A stretch of 64,000 nt of DNA from Diadema setosum (GCA_033980235.1 CM067067.1:16920739-16984738), one strand, 5' to 3'. Shown: positions 27,701 through 42,700, counted from the stretch's first letter. Notes: generated by a model not told the origin, from the letters alone. Program-made: numbers and translations.

Positions 27701-30700
27701 CTGAAAGAAAGAAAAACAAAAGTTAATTACAAAAAAGTGAAAAAAACAAAAACAAGCCGCTGAAAACTGCTTACTCAATAGTGGCAAGCCAATGGAGTAA
27801 AATAATAAAACAAAAAATTAAAGACACAGCTGATCAGATGCATACCCGTCCCAACATCTGTAGGGTTGGGGGTACCACGTATCGACACCCTAAGGATCTG
27901 TAGCTTGTTTATTCTAAAAATATAATACAAATCCGCCTAATTCTTACCTCAAATATGCCATAAATACTGCAGTTTTGAATGTCGTGACCGTCTCGTTGAT
28001 TATGAATCTCCGTTTTAAAATAGCGCAATTTTAGTGCGTGCGTTCCGTTTTCTTCGCGCAGCTAAAAAGGGAACCTTGCGATCGGCACCCCCTCTCCTCC
28101 ATAGGTATACACGTGAATTTCACAGCATAGGTAATACACGTGAATTTCACAGGCCATAGGTAATACACGTGCATTTCACAGCCATGCGTCGTTACTGATC
28201 GGATGTGTAATTTTTAGCTTGGTTTGTTTGAGTTTGATTTTCGTTTCTTCGTTTTTATTGTTTTTATAGCTAATGACACTTAATCCCGCGCGTACTTTTT
28301 CGTTCTATACGCAAACAGCCATGATACGCAGGGTGTCGATGGGAAGGTGCCCTGTCGATAGGTGGTGCCCCAACCATACCACATGAACCTCTCGAGGTAC
28401 TTTGAATTCAATTCAAAAAGAAGAAAAAGAAAAAGATAAGAAATAAAAAGGACCTACAAGTGGAATATGTAAGTCACAAGACAAAAAAAACAAACAAACA
28501 AAAAAAGCTTCTTCTCACAACACATGCATGCTCATACACGGTGCTGTCATTTACAACCTAATGTTCCTTACAAGAACATTATACAATCCAACATGTAGTC
28601 TACAACCTTAGATATCTTCTTCTTGCTGTTGTTGGAGAAATACACATTCATGTTTCAAGGGTATAAAACAGGAAGGAGAGGACCAGTGCTCTCACCTCTG
28701 CCTGATTTTGCTGGGGCTGCTTGTTTGTGTCTCCCCCTGTTGCCGTTGTTGTTGATTTCTGGCCGACAGCAGAAGAGACTTTCAGTATTTCAGTGTCTTT
28801 GTGCTCCTGGGCTGGCGGCTGCTTCGTCTCCTCGTCGGAAATGTCAAGGGTCGTGTTCACGGTCTGCTTTTCCTTGCTGGAGTCCAGCAATGACTTGCCG
28901 AAAAATGCCTCCTGTTTGTACATGAAATTAAATCCAATTTAGTATTTAGGATGGTACGAGCATGCCATGTGCTTTCATCTTTCAAAGAGATGGGTTACAC
29001 GAGAGCAACATCAACAACAAGGATATCAAAAAGACAGGAGGCCATGTATGGCACAGAAAGGCAATATCTAATCTTTTCTACCTTGTCACAAGGGCAGGTT
29101 ATGTGCACAAAATGGACAAAAATTGGGGAAAACAGGTTTTTGACAAGGGCATCTAATGCCACTGACTTATTACAAGTGGTACCCTCCCCCCCCCCCCCCC
29201 CCCAGTTTATTCAAGACAATTATTTCCTGCAATGTCTACAATGGTTTGGAAAGAATGGTTACTTGAACAAAATATGGTGGCTTTTGAGAATTAAAAACAA
29301 ATTCATACTGACTGATCTTGATCTTGCCATGCTCAACACGAATGCAATATACAGCACTAAAGATTAATACACTTATAGTCAACTGAGGTCATAGTCTATA
29401 TCAAGATTAACATACCTCACATTCTTCACATTTTGGGGGTTCCCATTTTTTAATATAGCATTGCCAATATCTGTCTTTTTTTATTATTGTCATTAAACTG
29501 CCAATGAACAATGCACATACTATACAGCATGATATATAGTTATATGAATACAAACCTGAAGGTAGAACGGAAACTGGTTTTCAAGCTGGCTTCTTTTCCG
29601 TGATCTTTTCCTCTTTTTCACCTTCTCAAAATGAGTGTCTTCACCGAGTGAATGAGTCCTTTGAAGGACTAAAATATAAGATTGAAAGAGGCTTTTGTTA
29701 AGAGGCAAAATAGTAGATGCTTTTTTCCTCCCTTTTATTTTATTTTATTTTATTTTTTTGTTGTACCAGAATAACAAAGTTTATTGAGAAAAACTGGTGA
29801 AGAGAAGTACTTCAGAAATCATGATATTGAAGTCTAAGAGCATACATTGTATGTGATAGTGCTAGTAGATTGACTTAGATAAGCATGCATTTGCAAGGCG
29901 AAGAGGTTGTGCTATATCTAATACACTGGAATCATCATATTGTAACAAACATGTATAAAAAACTGTGAAAAAAATGTGGTAGCATTTTGACAGTCATGTT
30001 GAGTCATGCCCTTCACTGTATTGGCTTTCATTATAGCAGCCCAAAGTGCTATCATTAATGTGATCTAGACACTGCGATATGATAACAATAAACTGCCAAT
30101 CAAAAGTGATTGAGCTATTGATCAATTCAAGTATTTATGAAATTGCAGCAGCTGCCTATGCTTGGCAAGCACTTGCATAATATTGATGTCAGAGGTTTTA
30201 ATGTAAACATAAATCAGTTCTGCTTCAAAGAACTCTGAGGAAAGGTATCAGCACGGTGTTGAGGTGGCTCTAGTATACACTGGACAAAAAATTAAGGTAA
30301 AAGTGCTCACCATCAGAGATCTCCCGTGAGGTATCCATGGATTCTGTAGCTCCCCCTTCTGATAAGCTTCTGCTGATGGAAGCCATTGTGTTTTCCTTGT
30401 GTGAATGAAAGCCCCTTGGCTTGGCTATGAAGCCACCAACACCTACACGATGACACAGCAAATGACACTTGAATGACTTGATCCAGAACAAAGCACTAGA
30501 GGGACACTACGGTCAAATAACTGCATAGCATCGGAAGCCTTTCAGTTGATTCAGCATGACATAAGGCTTTCTGTTTCTGCATTCAGATCCTTACTTCAAT
30601 TTGCATTAAATCATTCTATAGTTACTCTCATTGACAAATGCACATTTCTAATACAACAATGTTCCTCAACATTCAATTGCATAATCATTCTGTTGATAAA

Positions 30701-33700
30701 ACCTATGTGCCTGCAAAGCTGATCAAGGGACAGAAAAATCATGGTTCCATATGAATACGCTCCTCAAACGTTAGATCTGAATGTTTCCTGCGGATTTTTA
30801 TATTATCTACCTTTAAATGAACTGAATCTTAACCAAAACTTCACATTAGAAACAAGAGACCCGCGGGTCTAGCGCTCACCTGAGTATCGCATGTTCACCT
30901 TTCATGCAGTCACTAATCTAAACTATTCACAGCTCTACTAAAATTTGACCAGGCATTCTCAAGTAGAAGATGAAAATGTACAATAAGGGCCCAAATTTTT
31001 AAGATTCCTTAATTTGGGGGGATTAGGGCCCCCTGGGGCCCTCTGGGTGGGGCATGGTGCCCATTTTGATAAATTGATATCCTGACCCCCTAGGGATGCT
31101 ACCTGCCAAGTTTGACGAAAACCCATCATGAGATTTTCAGGAAGAAGATGAAAATGTACAATTAAGGCCCCCATTTGGACCTCCCCCCCCCCCACCCCCA
31201 AGAGGGGCACCCCTGGATCTGCTATGAACAAACTTGAAACTACAGTCATTAATGTACTCACTCATAGTATTATCTTAGCTCTTTAACTTCTGATTCTAGA
31301 GAAGATTTTTAAAGATTCCTTCATTTTGGGGGGTTTGGGCCCCCTGGGGGCCCCCTGGGTGGGGCATGGTGCCCATTTTAACAAATTGAGATCCTAACCC
31401 CCTAGGGATGCTACCTGCCAAGTTTCGTGAAAATGGGTCATGGGGTTCTAAAGAAGAAGATGAAAATTTACAATTTAGGTCCCATGAGGACCCCTCCCCA
31501 CCCGCTCCCCTGGGACCCAAGGGGGGGGGGGGGGGGGGGCACCCCTGATTCTGCCATGAACAAACTTGAAACTACAGTCATCAATGTACTAACTCATAGT
31601 ATTAACTTAGCTCTATCACTTCTGGTTCCAGAGGAGAAGATTTTTGCAGATTCCTTAATTTTGGGGGGTTTGGGCCCCCCTGGGGGCCCCCTGGGTGGGG
31701 CATGGCACCCATTTTAACAAATTGAGTTCCTAACCCCCTGGGGATGCTACCTGCCAAGTTTGATGAAAATCGGTCTTGGGGTTTTCAAAAAGATGCTGAA
31801 AATGTAAAAAAGTTTACGCACTACGGACGATGGACGACGGACGACGGACGCCGGACGAGGGGGCGATCGCAATAGCTCACTTGAGCCTTTGGCTCAGGTG
31901 AGCTAAAAACTAGAAATGTCACTATGGCGACTGATGCCTCCACCATAATGCATGATTCTCCCAATAGTTGTATAGTACAATGTCTTCACAATGTGTGATG
32001 ACAGTTTCACATAACTGGCAAAATATTGATATGACAGGTTTGTCAGAAATATCTTGAATGTTCAGTTTCCTCAAACTGGGTTTGCTATAATTGTCTAAGA
32101 GTGATGGAACACATATTTGGGGAATTGAGGATTTTTACTTGACTTCTGACCGACTCTGTTGAAAGTTTATGCATTAAGTAATTTTCAAGGTATGAAGAAA
32201 GAGTGTAATTACAGTACAAAATAGATCCTTTTTAAATTCAAACCTGACCTTTGACCCTTTACCTTTGACCGTCTGGCTGGAAATTTCCAAGAGAATCTCC
32301 AGAATCTACAATTTCATGATTTGACTTTGACCTTGGCCTTTAGCTGATTTCACCCAAAATCTAATCAAGTAATTGCCCCATCATACTTTATACTTGGACC
32401 AAGTTTGGTAAAATTCCAGTCAATGTTACTCAAGTTATTGCGTAAACGAATGCGGACGGACGTACGTACGGATGTACTAAAAGACGTATGTACGGACGGA
32501 CGGACATCCCGAAAACATAATGCCTCCGGCACCACTTTGTGGCGGAGGCATAAAAAATCACCACCTTTCACATCTTTGTTCTAATCATCTTTAAATAGCA
32601 CCTCAGTATTGGACAGACATCAAAAACACAAATGCTAACAAGGAGAAAAACACACAGATAGAGCAAACACATGACATCTTTTACGTGGATTACCACACTC
32701 AAAATCTCACCTGGTCTCAGCGTTGTTCTATGCTTCGACTTCTTCTTGTCATGGTGGTGGTGGTGGTGGTGGTGATGCTTTCCTTCTCCTCCGCTGCTCT
32801 CGTGTCGATCAAAGTGACTAGGGCCCTTCCAGGTATCGGGATCTGAACAATGAAATGGTCACATAGACACACACACACAAAAATGCCAGTGCTGGTCAAG
32901 CGCTCAAGCTACAACTGACAAAACGGATTAACACTAACTAAAGACCTCGCCTTCCAGGCCCCTGCCTCTCAGGAAAAAGTAACAACTCTTTGGGTGTTGG
33001 GAATTGTTCTTTGAAATCACTCTGTTCGGATCTTTTTGAACACTGGTCACGAGCAAGAAAGAGGCAACAGAGAACAATTTAAGAGGAATAGTGGGTAAGG
33101 CATGCTTTCCACATTTGTTGCATGCCTTTTACATTAGTTCAAAAGAACTATTTTGTGCCGTTTTTTGAAGCAATTATCAATACATACTTCTGATTTTACC
33201 AAGATGCAGAGATGTCATGGCAACTTCATGTTTACATATTTAAATAATCGGGATGTGTCAATGTCACGCATACTGATTACCTTTAAAGTTTGTTGGAAAG
33301 AGACAAAAATTAAGGTTTCATAATCTTATTCACATCATACTAAATCGTACATTCAGTTACTAATGACAAACAGGCCCAACATCAGAGAAATGTGACATGG
33401 TATGTGCAATGATGTATCATTTATGAAGTATCATCTGGCAGCTGCCTGCAATAACAAGAAAACATGACAAAATCAACCTGCTTCATGATGCTTTGTTTTG
33501 TTCTTTTTCTTGATGATTTCTCTATCCCCCCCCCCCCCAAAGTAAAATAAATGAAAATATGGTGACAGATAATGAGGGAGATATGTCAAATGGCAGAGAT
33601 AGACCCCCTTACCTCTCCCAAGACCTTCCGGATCGTACTCCTGATCGGCAATCTTGGAGATTTCCGAGTTGGGGTCCGCCAGGCTCCTCAGCAGGGCCAG

Positions 33701-36700
33701 GCTGCCGATCTTAATGCTCGATCTCCTGCGAGACCTCTTGTGGGTGCGCGCCATGGCCAGGCTGCTGATCTGCTTGAAGCCACTTTCGGTCAGACTCACC
33801 CCCTCCACTGAGAACTGTTTGCTGACTTCTTGTTGAGGAAACAAAATTAAATAAGATAAATAAATAAAACTGAGTTGAAATAGGTATGAAATGTTACCTC
33901 ACAAAGTTGTGCATACATCCTTCTCTATCGTATTGTATTTTTCTTCATATTTCATTCTTTACAGGTTTGGATGTTTACAATGAGAGAGAAAGTTTGGGTG
34001 GCTCACGGATTCGTGGGGTAGTGTATAGCTCTAAGAAATCACTGCAGTATAAATGCATATTACTAAGAGATACAAGATAACATAAAAGAAGAAGGCAGAT
34101 TACTGATAAATGCATGCAGAACATTATTGACCTGAATTCAACGCATCATGAGCACAGCAATACCACTAACTAGAGATACTACTTCACAATCATCAGCATG
34201 GAATGACTGAAATATATCATCTAGGAATGTGCAAAATATATATGTGACCCTGCATCACAAATCTAGCAAAAATCGCCAGGCAGAGCCTGAAAGAGCAGAC
34301 TCTAAGCTATAAAATGATGTTTAACCCAATTCACATGGACTCCTATCCTATTTAAATATTGGAAAGAAAGCACACACTCTGGAAAAGTGTCAACTGAAAA
34401 AAAAAAAGGCTCTGAATTACAGGGTCTATTCAAGCGCTTAATCTTAACCAAGCCGTGCTACCTGTGTGAAGAATGGGACAAAAAACAGGATGTAAACCAC
34501 GGGAGCAACAACAATGAAGGGATTATCAGATTAAGCTGAAATTGAGCAAGCTCTATCAACGCATTCTGTCTATGATTAATGCCAACTTTCGAAGCAGTAG
34601 CATTATCCTTTGAAAAGTTCTTAGAGTTGACAGTCAAGAGTGTGCAAAGGATTTTCAAGAAATGAAAAGGGGCCTCTACAACATACCTGATCACACTACT
34701 CTACAAAAAAAGGGTTGCAGAAAAACTGCTGAAAACACACTTTCCAATTCATTTCATGATCCCAAACTTAGGAATAATGTAGAAGAGTAGCTCTTTCAGA
34801 GAATATGAAAAACTCAAGATTGACTTGGTTGACCAGTTTCACCTATTTTTGAGTCTTCCAAGGGTGCAACTTTTTGTTGGTTGCTTTTGTGATGCATGGT
34901 CACACATATGGCATGAATCTCATAATATGGGGAGATGAATTGTAGTTTCAACATAAAAGTGAATCTGCATATATTACACAATCATACGGGCCTCTCCTGT
35001 CTTACCTGGTTCCTTTATTGCTAGTTTGGGTACTTTGGGAGTTGGATCTTCATGGCTGGGTTCTGGAAGCTGAGGTTCTGGCTCCGGAAAGAGCGGTCTG
35101 CATAGAAGACAGATGTAGCCCTTGTCCATGGCTCGCTCCACTTCATCCTCTGTGTACATGCCATCACAGATCGCATGTAACCACCTGCATAAAAAAAAAA
35201 AAGAAGAGAGACATTAATATTAAAATGTACAGTGAAATGGGAAAACTCCTGAGCTTAACCCGTTCAGGACAGGCTGATATTGGTACAATGCGCATTTCCC
35301 ATAGACACTTGCCCAAGTATACTTGGGACTCGTCCTCAAGGAGTTAATAATCAGTATAAGAAGAGGATGTTCGCATCTTTAAATGAAATTTTACACATCA
35401 TAACTATTTCATACAACACCTAAAAATATTCTAGCTATCTGATTAGTCATCATGTGACATGCAATTAAAAGTACCGTTGCAAACTGTCACTGTTGAGCCA
35501 TGCAATCTTGTTCGAGCAAAAGTGGCTTGCACAAAGCTGACATCAAGAATTTACACTGGCTCCCATGTTTGACCCAATCAGCTCGTAGTTTTTGTCCCAT
35601 TGCGCATCTTTGACATTACAATAAACATAACTTTGTCATGCACACTCAATAAGTTACAAGTGTACAGTCAGTCACTCATTTTACCGTCAACAAGTTCAAC
35701 CAATCACTTTTTTCACGTACAACTGACTGTACTGTGCAACCCATTTGCCCTTCATGCAAAAATAGTTGCCATTTCTGTACTTAAGTAAAAAATCTGTGTG
35801 GACCACATTTGTTGACGTCCAAGGTGATGTATAAAACAAAACGCATATGGTCTTTACTTGTGCAATGGAACACAATTTCACACTCAGTAAAAGATTGGCA
35901 CCTTTTTCTTTCACCTCGTGCAAAATCTTGTACCATGGCACTCATGACCATTCACTTTTTGTATGCAACCAAACTAATAAATACTGTATATGCCAAATAT
36001 TTTGCGAAGTTTTTATTATCGCGAATTTCGCGAGTCAGGTGCTTTTCGCAAAATAAAAGACATATGAAAATAATTACTCTGATACCAATATGAATGCGAC
36101 GTAAGTAAATACATTTCTCCGTTAAGTGCAGTACTCCACGATCGTGAATTCAATCACTCATGAAATCATCGCGAAGTCCCAATTCGCAAAAAACAGACTC
36201 GACAAATACATGGTGTATACAGTAGATAATATGTCAAGCTCACAGAGGTGAGGCATTGACGATAAAGACGACAGAAATCAGTGCTTCTTGCCTTTCACAA
36301 TGAGAGCACTGGCAAATGAGCTCTCCGTCCCGGTAGCTCTTGAAGCAGATGGCGCAATGGGAGAGGCTGGCGCAGGGACCACACTGGGTGTAGTTGTTCA
36401 TCCAGTCACAGTTGTTGCCCGGTGTCACTGCCCCGCAGTGAGTACAGCAAACACACCTGAGAAAAAATAAAAATTTAAAAAGAGGACAGGCAAAGTGACA
36501 GCAAATGAGCTGCTGAAACTCTTGCTAAACTGAAGGAGAAAATTAAATATAATGTGCAGTTTTCATCACACCAGCAAAGGAGCTGACACCAACAGATCAA
36601 AAAATAGACATGGCTATGGTGACAAGAAAAAATCAACAGCATAAAATCTTATAGATTTCTCCGACTGGACACAACATAACTTCCTTGCAAGTTAATACCA

Positions 36701-39700
36701 ATTCAAACAGCATTTTGCCATCATCACACAGAAGATTTCATGCAATTTTTCTGTCCCAGGTATGATGTTCTATTAGTGTAGTTATTACAGAGTAATCACA
36801 CTATGGTCTACAAACGGACAACTGATATGTTTCTGAAGATTAATTGATGAGCACTTCAATAAACGCTCCCAGTTTTAAAGATAATATAAAGTTTTGGGAT
36901 TACCTCAAAAGTTTCCCTAAATTTCCTTGTCTTAGTTTGTGTTTCAGGTTAAAGTACCTTTCATATAACTAACACTGTGAGACCTACTCGCCCCAAAGTG
37001 CTCTCATGTCTTAGTAATCATGCAATAATGGTTTCGTACCAGAGCCGCCGCCGTACGGCGGCGAGGTAGCACACGTATTGTACGAAACCATTACCGCATG
37101 ATAACTGCGACCAGCAGCGTGCAGCCCCATACGCATACTGAGTAGCTAACTGCGACCAGCAGCCCCATACGCACAGCTAAATGGGGCTTCGCATTGTAGC
37201 TTACAGGATCATGACAGATTTAGTATCGCGGGTAAATATCAACTTAAAATCCAAAAAATTCTTCAATTTGAAGACTTACCAATTAAGTTGAAGTCTTGAA
37301 AACAGGCTTCGAGCAACGTTTGGTTCTGCTAATAGTCCCTTCCTGTTCGAATTGATGACTGAATGTGACTCGGTCGAGAGGACCTTGGGAGAGCTACACT
37401 GAATTGATGGCCAGCGTATGCGCACACAAACATCTTATCCGTTCGTGGATTTGAAATTTGTTCGCATGTGATGTGTGCGTATGCGCTGGCCGTAGTAATC
37501 AGTGTATGTAGCTCTCCCAAGGTCCTCTCGACAGAGTCACATTCAGTCATCAATTCGAACAGAAAGGGACTATTGGCAGAACCAAACGTTGCCCAAAGCC
37601 TGTTTTCAAGTCTTCAAATTGAAGATTTTTTTGGATTTTAAGTTGATATTTACCCGCGATACTAAATCTGTCATGAACCTGAATGCTACAATGCGAAGCC
37701 CCATTACGCTATGCGTATGGGGCTGCTGGTCGCAGTTATTTGCATGATTACTAAGAAATGAGAGCACTTTGGGGCCAGTAAGTCTCACAGTGTTAGTTAT
37801 TTGAAAGGTACTTTAACCTGAAACACGGAAATTCAGGGAAACTTTTGAGGTACCAAAACTTTTTATTATCTTTAATATTTCCCTTCCAACTTAAGAAAAA
37901 ATCTACCAAAATAAAAAAAATCCCAATGGAATTCCCTTTTCTTTGCTCAATTTTCCACTAAAAAAGAAAAGGACGGACGGACGACATGAAAACATAATGC
38001 CTCCGCCATCCTTCGGGTGGAGGCATAAAAATAACAATGCGACGGTGTACATAAGGCTGAAATTTGTGATAGGTGACAAATATGATACCTGTCTGATCCA
38101 TATATTGCTGGTAGACTATCAGAGTTGGTGGCAAACTTACCACTTGCATTTCCATCCGCCCTTGGGCACGGTCTGGAGCGGTGGGTCCAGGCAGTAGGTG
38201 TGGTAGCTGATGTCACAGTCATCACAGAGCAGCAGCCTGGCCTCATCGCTCGACTTTCCGCAGCCTTCACACACGGTGCAGTCCAGACAGCGCCAGCCCT
38301 TGGACAGCACCACCTTCGTGATCTGGATTCGAAAGAAATACCAGGACTTGTGGTGACACAAAACTAAAAATGCACTGCTGTTTTACTGTTTCACCTTCCA
38401 ACGTCTTCCTGAGCACAACTGAACAACCCTTGAATACACATGCAAACTGCAAGAACTAGAAATGTCGCTACAGCGACTGGTTATACCCCCGCCAAACAAC
38501 ATTTCATAACATTGGTCAAAAAACTGAGGAAGTAGTTAAATCCGCAAGATCTTTCCTTGATCTTCTGCCATTAATATGCCTTTACCATGGCAACGTACTT
38601 TCAGGTACTGTCAAAAAATGCTTCTTGCACATCTACAACCAAAGGCACACATCTGTACCAAGTTTCATGGAAATTGGGCAAAAACTGAGGAAGTAGTTTG
38701 CAACACAAAATTTTCCATCATTTTGGCTCATAATATGTGAGCTGTTACCATGGCAACATACTTTTTGTCACTGTCAAGAAATGTGTCATGCTGACCTATA
38801 TCCTAAGACAAACATTCAATATGAATTCCATGAGAATTGGAAGAACACTGATGAAGCAGTTTTGCCATGAAGCATTTTGCCCTATATTTTACCAATAACA
38901 TGCCATTACCATGGCAACGCACTTTTTGCCACTGCGGAAATATGTGTCTTGCACATTAACATATTCAGATGAACATCTGTACCTAATTTCATAAAAATTG
39001 ATCAAAAACTGTGGGAGGAGTTCGCGACGCAAGATTTGTACCCATTTTTGCCCATAATATGCCGTTACCATGGCAACGTACTTTTGGGTACTGTCAAAAA
39101 ATACGTCTAGCACATCTACAACCCAAGGCACACATCTGTGCCAAGTTTCATGGGAATCGGTTGAAAACTGAGGAAGTAGTTCGCGACGCAAGATTTGCAA
39201 CGGACCGACCGCCCGAGCGCCCGACCACCTGACCGCCCGACCGACCGCCCGACCGTCTGACCGTCCGCTGATTCCTATATACCCCCTTCAAACTTCGTTT
39301 GGCGGGGGTATAATAAATAATAAATGCCCAAACTTGAGAATAATGTTGAAGAATTGCTCTTTCAGAAAATATGAAATTTTCAAGATATACAAGGTGACCG
39401 CTTCACCTATTTTGATTCTTAACGTAAAATTTGGGTGAGCGATTTTTGTTGCTTTTGTGATGCTTCAATGGTCACATATTGTAATTCCTACGCAAACAAG
39501 GATATGCTTTCAAAATGAAGACCCACAAAAAAAATATTATTCTTTTATACCTGATGCACAATGTAGACATGCTACATAAATCAAAGCAAAATCAGTGTTT
39601 CCCATGCAAAAGTAAGATATCAGTGTTGTTATTTGTCGTAAATTATTTGCCAAAGCTTCACTGTTGTTCATCATTACCGAAATGCTAATGCCATGCAAGA

Positions 39701-42700
39701 ACACAATCTATGTATCATCTAACAGTAAGCTCCCTTTCCCTAAACATTCAAATATAGAAGGGCAGACACATACCTTGATGTTGACACAATACGGATGGTA
39801 GCATTGGCCACATTGCGAACACGTTAATAACCGTCCCTCTGGTCCCAATCCAAAGCTGCCACAGCTCAAACACATGTCCTGCGAAGAAATACCAGTCATG
39901 AAACTTAGCATCATTGTAAGCTTACACATGATGGTGTTTGAAGAGTAAGGTACTGAATAAAAAATCTAGCACAACATAGGTTTCTTAAAAAAAAAAAAAA
40001 AAAAAAAGTGATCTATAGTACAAATCTTTACTTCTTCATTCATAATTTTGATCAATATTTCCAGTCAAGACCAATTTTTGTCACTTGTTCATAATTCTAT
40101 CTCTACATTTGGTGGTACATGCATCAAATGCTAAGAAACCTAACCCGATTCCTACTGATAAATGACGTTACAGATTAACAATTGATGTATGCTGGCATCT
40201 TCTTACAAAATCACAAAGAAACTGCCATACAGTAAAATCTTGCTTCAAAACATGTCATCCCTTTTGGTAAATCTCTTGTCTCTTTCATCAATTGATTCAT
40301 CCCAGCTTCAAAGTTTAAGAACATTCTTTTTTTACAAACAAGCATTCCACACATTCAATGAGAACACAAATATAGAACACATACATGGCATATATAGCCG
40401 AGGTTTTGACCATGCTGCCTATATATCTCTCTCTCTCTTCCTCTCAGTTCAATGTTACCCCCCCCCCACATATGTATCGTATTGGGCACACACAGTCCTT
40501 GTCACAAGCAGGCAATTGAATAGCTTTGATGATCATGAGTGTTCATACAGGGACAACAGACTCAAGCACCCCAAAGAAGTTAAAAATACAAATCAGAGAC
40601 TGAATACACACGAGGCATCTCCTACCTGGGTGGATGTGAACTTGTCCTCCATGGAGAACAGGACGACTGTGGTGTGCATGGATGAGTCCTCTTCGTCCTT
40701 CTCTTTGGCACTGGTCGTTTTCTCAACCACCACAGGCTCAGCTGGCACAACCTGACTGGATGGCTGCGGAATGAAAACACATGGATTCCTTCTGCTTTAG
40801 TCACTTGTATTATCCCCTTTACATTTTACGGGTTTGTTTTTGTATGCGACAACTGGGAGTTACCCATAGCTCGAAAAAGATAGAGCCATTACAAAACAAA
40901 CTAGAAAAGCACTCGGAGAGCACAGACCTCCGCCAGGCATCTCATTAAAGACCTAATAAAATGGTTTTGGCATTTTTTTCTCAATGATGTAATAATATTA
41001 AATGTTAAATTCTAAGTAATTCTATGGTTGTGCGGGGTTTTTTACTGTTCTGAATTTTGTTCTATATTTGTTAACATAATGGATACAATTTCCTCGGTTT
41101 TGGAAAACTTGCTATACTTTCACCGCATGCGGCGCACTATCACTTTTAAATTGTGATGACGTCTAAGAACGGAGTCGTTCACGACCAGTCTAGCCGTAGC
41201 CAGCAAGCTGGCAAGGCTATGCTAGCGCAGCCCAGCGACAGCCGGGGCGCGGCCGGCGGCACTGTACTGGCTAGTGCTGGCGGGGGAGCGAGCTAGCGAG
41301 CGCATAGCAGGTGCTGCGCTGCACTATTGTCATTGGCTAAGCCTTTAGACAAAAGAATATTTAATGAACTGTATCGGATTTAATACTGCCAATAATACAG
41401 ATTACAACTGTGGTACGCTTGGATATCTATTATTTTCGGCGAACTCGTGAAATAGGCCCCACCACTGCGTGTCTGTACTAACTACGGCGACTCGCCTGAT
41501 TCAGCCCCACCGTGTGGCGTTCATCTCGGTAGGTATAACGGCGGTGGGGCTGCCTTCCACAGTGAATACTCGTGAATGCGGCGAAATGACTTCATAATAT
41601 GGCCCTCGGCTCGACTAATTTAACGGCCAATTTAACCATAAATACAACCCTACCTAACCCTAAACCCTAGGAGGACCTACCCTTGCTTGCTATAAACGCA
41701 CGGGTACGGTGCACGCGTGACTGCGGTGGGGCCTATTTCACGATAGCCTCACCACCACTGCGCGTCTGTATACTACGGCGACTCGCCTGCTTTATAGGCC
41801 TAGACCTACTCGTGAATCCAGCCCCACCGTGGCATTCATCGGTAGATAAGCACGGCGTTTGGGCTTCCTTCCACAGTATGATTTTTAGCATAAAACAAAA
41901 ACTACTCGACCAAAATTGACGATCATTCTTGGTATCGTTTTTCTTAGAAAATGACACATCTAAATTACTGATCAAATTGCAGAAACTGACTATGGGAAAC
42001 TGGTTAGGCTTTTTTTTTTTTTTTTTATTATTATTATTTTTTTTTTTTATTTTTTTTTTTTTAGCCACGACCCACCCTGTAACAACATATCCCCCTAACC
42101 GTTAGGCGTTAGAGTGTAGCCTCTGTACTACTACCAAAGATTCTGCAATTACTACTTACTAGTCTACTAGACCTAGTGCCGTAGTGGTAATAGTACACTA
42201 CTAGTAGTAGTACTAGTAGACTACTACTACTAGTTGACTATTATAACTACTAGTAGACTGCTACTAGATCTACTACTAGACTACTAGGCCTACTGGTAGT
42301 TTAACTTGTAAGCGCCGGCCGACGGGCCAGGCCACGGCCGGGACACTCCCGCTTGCTTGCTGCGGCCGGAGTAGCCGCTCACTTTGTGAGCGAGCTGGGC
42401 CTGTTCTTCTAATCTACTTACTAGACAGTTACAACTTACAATGTCAGTCATGTAGAATACAGTGTATCCTTTCTAACGTTAAACTATATGGGGGCATACC
42501 AGACATACCACTCTGTATTTCCCAGGCGATCGTTTCCGTGAGGTCTATTCTCGGGCTTGGTGCCATGTTCATACGCTCTTGCACTGGCAGCGGGGGAGAT
42601 GCAGCTTGTTCATATCGGTAAGGTGCAGTCCTACGATAACGTTCTGGTTCATCGGCTGCCTCTCCCTCCCCATCTTCCCCTTCAACTTCATGTGCCTCCT

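Larger units (their letters stand above)
26518..29555 (-). other. introns between 26.5 and 29.5 kb
   Basis: Introns at 26518-26832, 26980-27579, 27701-28695 and 28912-29555. The third holds a MITE (27864-28375). The last has a C-run near 29.19 kb. Otherwise nothing recognised. Confidence 0.6.

Noticed and set aside
30846..31905. Coding interpretation of the proline/glycine-rich frames at 30.96-31.72 kb
   Set aside because: They arise from CCCCC/GGGGG runs in tandem units and differ between units by frame-breaking length changes.
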